A stretch of DNA of 64,000 nt. Source: Branchiostoma lanceolatum (lineage: Eukaryota; Chordata; Leptocardii; Amphioxiformes; Branchiostomatidae). Below the pieces are notes generated by a model. The model did not search any database, had not been told where the DNA came from, and was given only the letters and a program-made list of their open reading frames with translations. Position 1 is the first letter of the stretch. Every line of letters starts with the position of its first letter. The stretch lies in assembly GCF_035083965.1 (NCBI RefSeq), contig NC_089726.1, positions 20,031,501 through 20,095,500 on the forward strand. Reading direction: 5' to 3'. Shown in pieces: positions 53,404-63,985 of the stretch. The position numbers and the translations under genes are program-made.

Positions 53404-55083
53404 CTAAATTAAACTTATCCTCAGTTGCTTTTCTCTTGTATGTACCTTCATATGACTTTTGAGACCAGACTTGTACGCAGACCTGTAGCCACACTGGTCA
53501 CACATATAGGGCTTCTCACCAGTATGTTTAACCATGTGTATAGCAACGTTTCTTTTCCAAATACTGCGATAGTCACACAGGTCGCACTTGTGTGGCTTCT
53601 CTCCTGTATGCAGTTTCATGTGGTGGTTGAGTTGGGAATTATGAGCTGTCCTGAACCCGCACGTTTCACACATGTAACGTTTCTCACCAGTGTGTGTAAC
53701 CATGTGTGCCTTCAAGCAGTGTTTCCACACAGTGCAAAAGTCACACAGGTCACACTTGTAGGACTTTTCTCTATTAATTTTAAGGTCTTGGGCACAGTGG
53801 AGTCTAGCTACATGTGTCTTCAAGTTGTCTTTCCACGCAGTGCAAAAGTCACACTGGTCACACTTGTATGTCTTTTCTCTTTGAATTTTCGTGCCTTGGT
53901 CACAATGGCATTTAGCCATGTGTGTTGTCAAGTTATATTTCCGCACACTGCAAAAGTCACACTGGTCACACTTGTGCAGCTTTTCTCCATGCTTTTCCAC
54001 CTCTTGGTCACACTCTTCTTTTCTATGTAATTTTATATGACTGGTGAGTTCAGACTTCTTACTTGTCATGAACCCACATCTTCCACACATGTACTCGTTA
54101 GGTTTCTTAGGAGCATGTTTAGCCATCACGTGTCTGTCTACGTGTGCTTTCTGGTGCGCTGAATAGTCACACTGGTCACACTTGTACTGTTTCTCACCCG
54201 AATGTATTTTCACATGCCTGTAAAGGTGACACCTATAGGCTGTCCTGAACTCGCATTCCTCACACGTGTAGGGTTTCTCACCAGTGTGCTTACTAGTCAC
54301 GTGTGAATCTAGGTACTCCTTCCAAGCAGTGGAGAAGTCACACTGGTCACACTTGTACGGCTTCTCTCCTGTGTGTACTTTCTTATGCCTAGACAGGCTG
54401 GACTTACTTGCTGTTTCGTATCCACACTCTTTACAAATGTAGGGTCTCTCACCGGTGTGTTTAGACATGTGCATATCCAAACACAGTTTCCAAGATGTCG
54501 AATAGTCGCACTGATCACACTTGTACAGCTTCGTACTATGTCTGGTCAGGAGTGACTTGTCAGGTATCCTGTATGGTTTCTTTCCTGTGTGTTTCTTCAT
54601 ATCTTTGGAGAGAATGGATCTCTTACGTCTGCTCTCTACACTGGTGTTGGGTTCCTCGTCAATTTGGTTAGGTTTGTCAGTTATCTGCTGAGACATAACT
54701 GGTGTTGACTCTTCAGGTATCCTGTTTGGTATCTCTCCAGTATGCATCTTCATATGTTTGGAAAGAATTGATCTCTTAGATGCCTTATATCCACACTCTA
54801 CACAGGTGTAAGGTTCTTCTTCTGTGCGGTTAGCTGCATCAGTTATCTGCTGACACATAAGAGCTCCAAACTGGTTGTCGTCGTGCAGCACCCCTCCGAT
54901 ATGGACTTTTTCATCTCTGCGGACCTTGGTTCTATCTTCATCCTCCTCATGTATGCAGGGTTCCTCACCTTTGTGTCTTGACGTTTCGTCTATATTCAAC
55001 TCAGTGGTAGGGTTGGCTTCCAGCAGTTGGCTGTTATACTGATGAGGAACGTCGGTTGGAGACCCACAGCTCAAGGACGCCAT
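53404..55083 (-). CDS. C2H2 zinc-finger protein D (13 fingers)
   Basis: I place the start at 55083 (MASLSCGSPTDVP), homologous to the other family members and 7 bp after a splice acceptor; an in-frame ATG eight codons upstream lies in the intron. The protein has 559 residues. The N-terminal region is more diverged than in A-C. It has one extra degenerate segment between the first two fingers (EESTPVMSQQITDKPNQ repeats the earlier MCQQITDAANR unit), so the N-terminal half has an internal duplication. Fingers 8-10 (CDQCDFC.) form their own local expansion. Fingers 11-13 are nearly identical to the last three of B and C although the rest is diverged. It is the most upstream gene of the minus-strand tandem set. 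Confidence 0.9.
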   Translation of the reverse strand: MASLSCGSPTDVPHQYNSQLLEANPTTELNIDETSRHKGEEPCIHEEDEDRTKVRRDEKVHIGGVLHDDNQFGALMCQQITDAANRTEEEPYTCVECGYKASKRSILSKHMKMHTGEIPNRIPEESTPVMSQQITDKPNQIDEEPNTSVESRRKRSILSKDMKKHTGKKPYRIPDKSLLTRHSTKLYKCDQCDYSTSWKLCLDMHMSKHTGERPYICKECGYETASKSSLSRHKKVHTGEKPYKCDQCDFSTAWKEYLDSHVTSKHTGEKPYTCEECEFRTAYRCHLYRHVKIHSGEKQYKCDQCDYSAHQKAHVDRHVMAKHAPKKPNEYMCGRCGFMTSKKSELTSHIKLHRKEECDQEVEKHGEKLHKCDQCDFCSVRKYNLTTHMAKCHCDQGTKIQREKTYKCDQCDFCTAWKDNLKTHVARLHCAQDLKINREKSYKCDLCDFCTVWKHCLKAHMVTHTGEKRYMCETCGFRTAHNSQLNHHMKLHTGEKPHKCDLCDYRSIWKRNVAIHMVKHTGEKPYMCDQCGYRSAYKSGLKSHMKVHTREKQLRISLI

Positions 55084-55254
55084 GTCAGATCTGGTGAAAA
55101 GAGACACACAGGGTTATGTAACTGCAGTGATTTAAAAAAATTGACGATTAGAACGAAGTGAATATCATCCTTGATCAAAATTTAGGAAAAGTTTGCCTAT
55201 ACCCCTGTTAATGAACACTAGTGAACTTTTCCTTCTAGTGTCCCAAAATTGCAA

Positions 55255-55472
55255 ATAATTGTGCAAATGATGTCAAAATTTATTAAGTTTGCATGGTTTT
55301 TATTTTGCGATAAGAGAAAAATGGAGTGTTCGCGGTGGTTTTTAGTTCGCGGCAGTGTCATACTGCTACAATATTGGACAAAACTGTTTGCGGTGGTTTT
55401 ATGTTCGCTGTGAAACGGTCGCCGCGAAAACCGCGAACATAAAACCATCGCGAACATTTCTGCATTTACAGT
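55255..55472. mobile_element. Foldback MITE, left end eroded
   Basis: GTTCGCGGTGGTTTT and GGTTTTTATTTTGCG are mirrored by AAACCGCGAACATAAAACCA, ending in ACATTTCTGCATTTACAG. It shares CTACAATATTGGACAAAA and its right end with the complete copy at 63128-63317. It lies in the intron/5' flank region of gene D. Confidence 0.75.
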
Positions 55473-55922
55473 AATCTATGTATGGTTATGGCCACCTTCA
55501 AGTAACCTACTTATGCCACATGTATGACAAAATCTTCGTACACAATAACAAAAGTTCCAATCCACTTTAATAGCTGATGAGCAGCACCAACCGCCTCATG
55601 TATGGGGGTGGGCCGCTTTTCCCACCGTTCGGACTGGACCGCTCTTTCCACCAACCTTTTATGCACTAGTTAGTATATCAACTTCGAATTCGACTTTTAT
55701 GATACATAGAGAAGCTTCATGCAAGCTAAAATTAGGTTCGGGGCTGACTTCATGTGATTTACACTGGTTGTGTCCAAGGATATGATTTAAATTGACCAAA
55801 ATATTCACGGCAGTTCTTATAATAAATTTTATGCTAGTGGTTCGGCACTAGCGGCCACGTATATGTATATCCGTAGCAAGTAACAGTCTGGACTGCTTTG
55901 GGAAATTGACAATAGGTCGTTA

Positions 55923-56030
55923 CTTACCAGGATCCAGGCTAAAACTGTTTCAGCACTTGTAGTAACGACTGAAAGTCTGGAGGAACGAAATAAAAGAACG
56001 TCGGCTGGAATGAAAATGGCGGATGGAAAT
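55923..56030 (-). promoter_or_regulatory. Promoter and non-coding first exon of gene D
   Basis: GAAAATGGCGGATGG (about 56011-56025), AACGTCGGCTGGAATG and the strong donor CTG|GTAAGT (55928-55923 on the minus strand) match the family promoter block. Confidence 0.7.
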
Positions 56031-57700
56031 GTCGGGCCTCTGACCTAGGGTCAAAGAGTAAACCAATACACCTGATTACCCACATATTTCGTCTCCGAAT
56101 AGTGTATTGATTTTGAACACCTTTTTTTACTGATCTTCTCATGTTCGGTTTAAGTTGCGCTAACAACGAAGATATCCACACCAGAAAGTTATCAAATTCT
56201 GAAAAAGAACTCAAACCCAAAAGGTTTGTTTACCTGAAGTCAATCCATATCATATCAAATGAATGAATGAATGAAGACCTTTATTGTACATTTTTGCTAC
56301 ACTGGGCAAAGTACTGGTCACAACGAAACAGGTTGAAAGCTGATAGATACAAGATAAACTAACTCTTGAAATACTTTAAAACAAGGCTTCATAAAAGTGC
56401 TAACGTTAACTCAAATCTGAAAGATTCTGCTCCACCTGAAATTCACATGAGTGAAAACAGGGTATTATCACATAGCCAGATGGCGTCGACCAATCAGAAG
56501 CCCCCATTCCCTTTCGGTTATGACGCCACAATGCCACAAAAGTCCCACAAGTGGTGTTGAATGAATCTCAAGTGGTGTTGAATGAATTTCACCAATTGGA
56601 AGAAGTTATAAGTGTTGTCGAATGATATTGACCATTCAGAAGGACACCAAGAAGGGAGGATTGATTAATATCATTCCTCCCTTCTGGGTGTCCTACAGAG
56701 TAGAGTAGAGTAGGCCAAAATAGTTACTCAAGCAACCGAAAGTGGTAACGTTAACGTCACCTATTTACGTGCAACACCTATTTACCTCCAGTTTGGGTCA
56801 TGTCCACATATCGCGGTGTATTATGCCAAAGACTTTTCTCAAGAGCAATAAAACGTCATAAGTAATCAGCCATCTCTCTCTCTTATACAAAGCAATGAAA
56901 AAGGTTTACGTCCAGCAACATTACAGAATAAACTCCTAGACTAGTAACAACAAGTTTCACGGAAGCGTCATGCATGACGTATTTCATATGTAGTTCGACA
57001 CCGCGTACTTCATCGATTTTTTCAAACTTACCCGATAGCTAGTATCTTTTAAAAGTAGCTGACATTAAACCTTTCTTTGATATTCAGATTATCCATGGTG
57101 ATTCGAGGTTTGAAACTCTTACTAGTTTTAGCAAGGTTTGATACAACCTAGCGACCCCCGCACCGGTAGTACATTTTTGCACGGCAAAACATCATGGCCA
57201 TGCGTTTACCACGTGAACGCCACTAGCCGCTCATGTCCGGGAAATTCACTGCAAAATATTGTTTTCTTCCATCGCGTCAAGCAAGCGGTAAATAGGACAA
57301 ACATAGTGACTTTACTATCATTTGTCTGTAGACTACTTTGAAGATTGATACGTTTTTAATAAATTGGAGATAATTGGTAAGGTTACGCTACATGGCGTCA
57401 TAGAGAACATAACGTCCAGTTCAGAACCGTTTCCACAGCGTGGTTCGCAAAACACAAAAACAGTGTCAGTTGACTCACTTTCTCCGATTATGTTCAGCCT
57501 AGGAATACGTCACGGCCACGACAATTCAATTTCTTGGTTCTTGGTTCCGACGCTTCGTTTTGGAGACGCCTCCGAGGTGGGACCCGCTTTATATACATTT
57601 AGATTCGGTGTGAAATATTCCGTCTTTGCGACAATTCGTTTATTGAACAACAATCGTAACATGTACAATGTAAGGCAAAAAGGAACTGGCTACTTATATT
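56031..57700. other. Gene-poor stretch
   Basis: Contains a partial copy of the 17515-17660 repeat at about 56460-56540 and a hairpin at 56643-56694 (GAAGGGAGGA with TCCTCCCTTC). There is also an (AATG)n run near 56262. An ORF of 112 codons at 57364-57702 has no recognisable domain, promoter or splice context and is not called as a gene. Confidence 0.45.
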
Positions 57701-57704
57701 AATG

Positions 57705-57830
57705 TAGTACAAACTAGGTTCTAGGCTATACAATATTTCTAAACTACAGGAAGGTTCTAGGCTATACAATATTTATGTAGTACAAACTACATGAAGGTTC
57801 TAGGCTATACAATATTGTCAATGTTTGATA
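57705..57830 (+). repeat. Three tandem copies of a ~45-bp unit
   Basis: GGTTCTAGGCTATACAATAT occurs three times, with TAGTACAAACTA between. Confidence 0.9.
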
Positions 57831-58149
57831 ATATTAATAGAAAGTACAATAGGGCCCCCGGTCATGTTTCGCGTTGCGTGATGGGGGGTTGAATGCCAAA
57901 TACAACTAAATCGCTATTTCGCGGATTCTTTTTTGCATAGATGTATAGATATATCGGCCTACATAATATTATACAGATACTGTGTCAGGACATGACATAA
58001 GTACACGAAACGTCTCAATTCTCGACTGAGGTAATATAACATTTTTTGTTTGTTTTGCACTTAATTGTCTGCATTTACTTGATTTTTTTTAGTCATTTAA
58101 ACTAAACGTTACAGAGCCATGGAACCATCCATTTCAACAGGAAAGAAAA

Positions 58150-58410
58150 CCATAATGCAAATTATACATAACCATAATAAATAACAACCATAAAGGATAT
58201 TCAACAGAATTAAATACCATATCAATTTGTGAAAATCATACATAACCATAATCATTAACAACCATAGATAGTAATCTATAGAAATAGCATATCAATGTGT
58301 GAAAATCATACATAACCATAATCAATATCAACCATAAATAATAATATATAGAAATAACATATCAATGTGTGAAAATCATACATAATCATAATCAATATCA
58401 ACCATAAAGA
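58150..58410 (+). repeat. Tandem ~66-bp AT-rich repeat, about four copies
   Basis: GAAAATCATACATAACCATA and ATATCAATGTGTGAAAATCA recur in step. The array lies just beyond the 3' end of the LINE fragment and may be its expanded tail. Confidence 0.85.
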
Positions 58411-58439
58411 AAAATCATCAGTAGAAATAATATATATAT

Positions 58440-60340
58440 AAATATGTGTGCATAATGTGCCCAATTTACCTCGGTGCTTTGCTAGTTTCCCATACCTTGT
58501 AGCAATTGAAAGTTCAATTTTTTTGAAGAAATGTATACATCTATTGAAGGACTGAAAATTAGCTTGTTTCGAATTTTTGCTTTTATATATGTCGATTTTA
58601 GCAATCAAAATAACAAGGTTTCCAATAACAGAGTAACCCTGGTTAAGATTTCCAGAGATACTAGTAATATCAAAAGAATCTACATGTAAATTCTGCCCTG
58701 TTTTTTGAGAGAACCAAGTTTTGATTTTTCCCCAGAAATGAATTACATAATGGCAATCCCAGAAAAAATGTAAATAGGTTTCTTCCTCCAGATGACAGAC
58801 TTAGCATAGAGGGCTGTCTACACATTTCCAAATATTTGATAATCTATCAGTGGACAGAAATTTCTGAAGGATTTTATATTGGAAAGGCCACACCAATTTA
58901 ATTTGTTGGTTTTCGGATTTTTGATTTTTGATATTTCTAGTGTTTTAATTGGCTTGAAACTATCTACAAAGAGAGCCATCTTCAATTTATATTGGAATTG
59001 TAGGGAATTTTTGGCGACGCCTCAGGAGCGGAGCCGTTAGTGTATATACCTTATTAATTTTCTTTTTTTTTCATTTTCGATTTTTCGGAAGCGGCGATTC
59101 CGAGAACCAACCGACTAATTGAATTGGTGTGGCCTAAAGTGTAGTTACAGGGTCGACTCGATAGTACTATAAATGATAGAGGTATAAATGTTTTCCAGGG
59201 GATAGGGGTATTAAAGAGGTACAGCCATGACATTTGTACATTATGTGATATAGCAATCAACCTTTAAGACCCAAGAAAATATCTATACAAATCGCTGTTT
59301 ATCTTATTTTTCGTTAATCATTTACAGTTGAGCTGGTGGGGTCTACATCCTAAATTGGGTACAAGCATATTACCTCTAAGGGTGGTTTTCCAACTAGTTG
59401 GAATTGCGGTAATTAACTGCACGTAAACAAGGTTGCCACACACTGGGCCATATTTATGGCAAAATTCATCATAAGACATCATTGTACCGTCAACATTCAA
59501 AATATCATTAATAAATGTAACACGTCTGTTTACGAACGAATTCAAGAATACGGGCTTTCTTCAAATTTGTGTATTTGTATTCATCCATAAAATCTGTTGT
59601 CTGATCTCATCAGGGGTAGTAAGAGGTTTATATTGATATTTGTACCAAGTATGCAATATTCCAGACAAAAACTGATTCAATTAAGGTACTGTTATCAAAC
59701 AACCAAAAAATCACCAAAAATTGATATTTCAAAATATTCGCGCTGACACGCATCATTCTTTAAGTATTACTATCATGCACATCCCTGCAAAGTTATATTG
59801 ATGAACATCGAAGCACAAGCCAAGGAGAGCGTTTTTTTTCTAAAAAAGGGGCGTGGCCTTATAATTCTTGATGCCGTAATTATGACCTCATACTAATTTG
59901 CATAAATCATCACCTTGCAATAAGGTACTACCTGAAAAAATTAAGGTTCAGGAAGGTTTATAAAGCTTTAGAAAGTGTTTTTTTCAAAAACGTCCCAAAA
60001 TTCCTCAGCCACCCTTCAACAATACCTTAAGTTGCAAAAAGGGGAACAAAGTAACTTAAATGGAGGAAATGTGTCTGTAGTGACCAAGCACTGAACCAGT
60101 CTGGGTTGAAATATAATTTTGGGACCCAAGAGCAAGAGCACAGGCAAAGCTAGAGACTGACAAAGTTAAGGCCACCATTTTCTATAGAATTGTACAAAGT
60201 TTTCCGAACCACTATTTCCGGACCTCCATTCCAGATGAAAGAGAAAATCTTTTTTTTCCATACTGTTAGAAAATAGATTGTCTGGTAATGGTAAGGTCTG
60301 AAGAAGGTAAGTCAATTGAGGAACATCAAGGAATTAATAA
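58440..60340 (-). mobile_element. L1/Tx1-type LINE ORF2 fragment (C-terminal third)
   Basis: On the minus strand, in order: FSFIWNGGPEIVVRKTLYNS with ENGGLNFVSL (about 60260-60130), then LTTPDEIRQQILWMNTNTQI, then VTFINDILNVDGTMMSYDEF with PTSWKTTL (59545-59318). Last is ETYLHFFWDCHYVIHFWGK with KIKTWF (about 58760-58680). These are the post-reverse-transcriptase signatures of L1/Tx1-clade ORF2 (FIW.G, EFxxKYG, AIPxxWK, CxxExETxxHxFWxC). Stops and frame changes are frequent, and a TTAA MITE (59685-60026) interrupts it, so it is dead. The 5' two thirds are absent. Confidence 0.75.
59685..60026. mobile_element. 342-bp TTAA-flanked MITE nested in the LINE
   Basis: The ends GGTACTGTT and, in complement, GGTATTGTT pair. 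TTAA lies at 59681-59684 and 60027-60030. LINE protein signatures continue on both sides, supporting insertion after the LINE. Confidence 0.65.
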
Positions 60341-61071
60341 GTAACTTAAATCTTTCATGATTATATGTTGGACCTACCATTAAGAAGTGAAGATTGATAT
60401 TTCTGTATCCGTACCGTAGGAACCCCCCAGCCCAGAAGACCCGTCTTCGAACTTGACCTTCGTTTCCCCAACCCCCAACAACCTACTAAATTTCATCACG
60501 ATCCATTTAATTTCTCTCGAGTAATGCCACCAACAAACAAACCGACAAACACAAAATGTCCACTGCAGCACCAAAGGAACCCCCTGAGGACCCATCTTCG
60601 AACTTGACCTTCGTCTCCCCAACAGAAACTTACCTATCAAAAATCGCGTCCGTCCATGGCATCAAGAGTTATATCGCCAACACCATCACTCTACAAATCC
60701 TGACTAAGATATACACATCTGCCTACGGCGAAGACTATGATATAATTCATGACATTTCTATCTTTTGCAGCGATTCTCCACATTTCAAACAGCTGATTCT
60801 TTACAAACTGAAAGTACAGACAAGTCGGTTTCAGAAGAAACAAGTTTGTCTTCCTCCGGCAGACCGCTTGGTATTGAAATTGAAGTCTCCTCGTGTATGA
60901 GGGCCTCTTCGTTCATATCGGACAGGCTTCCGTTTGGTTGGCTGGTGTCATGCTCTGAGAGGCGCTTGCAAGTTTCCTGTTCAATGTAGAAAGGTAAAAG
61001 ACATTATGAATGCATGCTCATTTCAACACTGCGCCGTCTAGCGGTCTAAAGGAATCTACATAAAGTCCCTG
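60341..61071. other. Repeat-derived stretch with a short direct duplication
   Basis: GACC(C/A)GTCTTCGAACTTGACC-like phrases at about 60440 and 60594 are direct repeats about 153 bp apart. The ORF starting at 60556 (114 codons) begins inside this duplication and has no domain, so it is not called. Confidence 0.4.
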
Positions 61072-61075
61072 TTAA

Positions 61076-62341
61076 GGCCCTGTCACACTTGTGCGTATAA
61101 CATGAGCGTGTGAGTTGCGTGTTAACATTTTTGTCATACGCCGGCGTGCGCCCAATACGCACCTAACGCGTTTCTCAATCGTTTTGTGATAGTTTTAAGC
61201 ACGCAGGCACACGCAAGGCACGGCCTAGTACGCCTGATATTTTTGAAACTACCCAAAACTTTCGTGCGAACGCTGGGACGCAGCTCAGACGTTATAAGAA
61301 CGCAGTTCACACGTCCGACATCGGTCGAGTAAGGTACGAGCGCGCTTTGTGGTTGCGCTCCAATCGCCGTAATACGCTTCTCTTGCGGCACGATCTCTGC
61401 GCAGCGACCACATCGCGCACTTGCAGCGCAGATACAACGCATGATGGTCGACCGTATAGCGAATAAGAATATACGTCACGAATTAGTGTCGTTCGTCCTG
61501 CGATCGGGCAGCGTATTGCACGTACCAGTAGCGTCTGACAAACGCACAGATAACTAACGGATATCGTTCACATAGCGTGCTCGACGAACATCCATGATCC
61601 ATTCCACCAAAGCCTTTTCTACCTCAGCATCTAGGGAGCAGCTGGTCTTCTTTGCTCGTGGCTTTTGGGGGAGGGGGGGTGGGGGTGGGGGGGGGGGGTA
61701 GCAGACGAGGCCTGAGGTGATGGTGACCCGGAGGTCTGCTCCTTCCAACCACCCTCGTTTGTGACCAGGGGAGTGAGACTGGACAGCTTCGCCTGATGGG
61801 GCCGGGGGACTGTCTTCAGTACCATGGCCAACACAACCATCACGGTCACCTACAGCATCAGGGGTGTTACACGCCTCAACGGGTGGTCCAGAATTAGACG
61901 AGCCACGGCCACGGCCACGGCTAGCGCGGGTGGCGCCCCATGTTGTTCTTTTAGTCGAGTCTGAACTTGTAATAAAAGGAAAGGCAAGCAGCAGCTGTCG
62001 TTTCGGCACATTTCATACCTGGGGTACGCTCGTAATTCGATTAGCAGTCGTCGGAAGTGCGCCAGGCATGCGGCCGGCAGTCGTTGTGGGCATTCGGAAT
62101 GCGCTCAGCACATGCACCTGATGCGCAGCTATTCGCTGCAACGATAAGAGTATTGCGCACTTCATATGCAAATTACACGTGTCTCAAACGCATTGGATGC
62201 GTTGAAGTCGTTATTCACACGCTATATGTGCGTCGCGCATAACTGGAAAAAAATGGATATTTTCAGCGTACAACTGCGTGTTGTCAAAATTCAACACGGA
62301 ACGCACACGGAATGGCTTATACGCACAAGTGTGACATGGGC
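61076..62341. mobile_element. 1.27-kb TTAA-flanked DNA transposon
   Basis: The inverted repeats are about 25 bp: GGCCCTGTCACACTTGTGCG and, in complement, GCCCATGTCACACTTGTGCG. TTAA lies at 61072-61075 and 62342-62345. The interior is GC- and CpG-richer than its surroundings, with many GCGTATNACGC words. A minus-strand ORF (61554-62009) may be a relic of an element protein. Superfamily uncertain. Confidence 0.75.
61554..62009 (-). CDS. Proline-rich ORF inside the TTAA element, possible accessory DNA-binding protein
   Basis: 151 codons: an N-terminal MPKRQLLLAFPF, low-complexity glycine/arginine and polyproline stretches (the polyproline is encoded by the poly-G tract near 61670), then a C-terminal AEVEKALVEWIMDVRRARY. 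The last segment faintly recalls the start of Myb/SANT-like or MADF domains carried by Harbinger-type transposons. It stops before such a domain could be complete. Low complexity and position suggest an element relic, not a host gene. Confidence 0.3.
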   Translation of the reverse strand: MPKRQLLLAFPFITSSDSTKRTTWGATRASRGRGRGSSNSGPPVEACNTPDAVGDRDGCVGHGTEDSPPAPSGEAVQSHSPGHKRGWLEGADLRVTITSGLVCYPPPPPPPPLPQKPRAKKTSCSLDAEVEKALVEWIMDVRRARYVNDIR

Positions 62342-62345
62342 TTAA

Positions 62346-63127
62346 CAAACGTCGTCCCGTAGAATATTCGATAGCAAACGGACGGCATTGTGTTGGGATA
62401 CACGTGTTTCTACAGGTTTGCGTGGCGAAACCTGTGTAGGATCCGTCGGGTTGTGTGTTGGCCACCATCTTGAATTGTGACGACACAGATCGCCATTTTG
62501 TATTTGTGACGTGATTTTGTCGTCGGCTTGCTGCGTGGGGGCCGCCAGACTCCGTGGCGCGTGGATGATTCGGTATGGTTCCTTCTCTTCACTCAACGCC
62601 ACCCCGCCCCCACCATACCACGTGTAGCTTGACACAAATAACCTCCTTGGTGGGCCTGACATAGTTATACACTCAGGCGTAACAACAACAAAGGCAGCGA
62701 CCTAACAGAACACCCATTTGGGCGGAGTAAGTGACTTGTCCCCTGAGTGTAGATCTGCCATCCTATAATTGGGAGGGGTGTTTTGGGGGGTCACTAACGT
62801 TCTCTCTATTCTTAACAAATCGGCACACAACTATCACACATTCAACTCAAATAAAAAGAAAAATTCAATACCAATTCATATTTATAAAAAGACCCAGTAA
62901 TCGCTAAACTAACATAGCAAACCTGAAGTATATGTGGCACAAATACTTAACTCTAGTTAATGTAAAAAGTTAAGCTGTCTGTAATTAGAACTAGATGTCA
63001 GAACTAACGGTTTTTTTTTACATTCCTGATATTGGAAGTCGTATGTGATTCTGTAATAGCATTGCTAAAAATAAGGACGTCACGACAAAGAATTAAAACT
63101 TCTTTGACTGCACGTTGATTGATTACT
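62346..63127. other. No gene seen
   Basis: The first 300 bp are CpG-rich with several overlapping ORFs lacking domains; the rest is AT-rich. Nothing further supported. Confidence 0.45.
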
Positions 63128-63317
63128 GTAAATGCATTTAAGTTCGCGTGGTTTTTATTTCGCACAAAGGGAAATGAGTGTTCGCTGTGGTTTTGATTTC
63201 GTGACAGTGCTATAGTCACATTCTGCTACAATATTGGACAAAAATGTTCGCGGCGGTTTTAAGTTTAAAAAAAAAACGCGGACATAAAACCACCGCGAAC
63301 ATTTCTGCATTTACAGT
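63128..63317. mobile_element. ~190-bp foldback MITE with 3-bp TTA target site
   Basis: CTGTAAATGCATTTAAGTTC on the left and GAACATTTCTGCATTTACAG on the right pair, with GCGGTGGTTTT-type stems inside. TTA borders both ends, as in Harbinger/PIF elements. Same family as 55255-55472. Confidence 0.8.
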
Positions 63318-63410
63318 TACTGTATACAATGAGTAGACATTCCTGCATAAATCGAACTATACAGGCGAACTTCATGCCTTAAAATCCTGTTCTCATGATC
63401 AATAACTATC

Positions 63411-63581
63411 CTCTCCAAGCAGAGGTTATGGCCCGGCTTGTTTCGGGCGTCCTTTAGGTGTTTTTATCGGGCTTTCTACTTTGAAAGGTTTTCTTTTTGA
63501 CCGGTGCACAATAAAAAAAAACCGACAAAACAGGCAGCCATATAAAAATGTCTAAAAAGAGTCTAACCTCTGCTTGGAGAG
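63411..63581. mobile_element. 171-bp MITE with CTCTCCAAGCAGAGGTTA ends
   Basis: CTCTCCAAGCAGAGGTTA and its exact complement TAACCTCTGCTTGGAGAG bound the element; TA lies just outside on the right and two bases further out on the left. Probably Tc1/mariner-type. Its ends share TCTCCAAGCAGA with 32489-32626. Confidence 0.85.
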
Positions 63582-63649
63582 TACAATTACTAGACTATCA
63601 ATGGCTTATTTGCAATTTGAGCGCATAACCAATGTAGCTCAAATTTAGT

Positions 63650-63985
63650 CAGTTCAAGCACCATAAGTTAAAGTATCCCAGACGTCTTGATAAGACGCAT
63701 AGGGGTGGTGCCCATCTCCATTTCTTAGCAATTGGGCCACAGTGCAAGTCACTTGGTGGCCACACATTTGTGCAAGTCACTTGGTGGCAAGGTGGCTGTT
63801 TCGCTGGTAGTGATGTGTATTTAACTTCCATACTGCTTTCCCAAATGCTGAGTGCTAAGCAGAGAAAGCAGCATGCACCATATTTAGAGTCTTTGGTATG
63901 ACTCGGCCGGGGTTCGAACTCACGACCTACCGTGTGCAAGGCGAACACTCATTAGACCATTGCACCGGTAGCCATTGCACCAAAA
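63650..63985 (-). mobile_element. tRNA-derived SINE
   Basis: On the minus strand the head reads GGTGCAATGGTCTAATGAGT (A box) and GAGTTCGAACCCCGG (B box), then a body with GAGTCATACCAAAGAC, the complement of AACTTCCATACTG, and GAGATGGGCACCACCCC. An internal direct repeat GTGCAAGTCACTTGGTGG occurs twice. Same body family as 7675-7905 and 27600-27905. Confidence 0.75.

Noticed and set aside
55084-55107. Upstream ATG of zinc-finger gene D (MSLFTRSD extension)
   Set aside because: The extra codons lie upstream of the splice acceptor conserved in genes A-C, so they are intronic.
56643-56694. Terminator-like hairpin
   Set aside because: A strong hairpin, but there is no adjacent histone-type or other gene end, and bacterial-style terminators do not apply here.
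57364-57702. 112-codon ORF
   Set aside because: No recognisable domain, no promoter or splice evidence and no paralogue in the window.
60556-60900. 114-codon ORF MSTAAPKEPPEDP...
   Set aside because: It starts within a direct repeat and shows no domain or supporting context.
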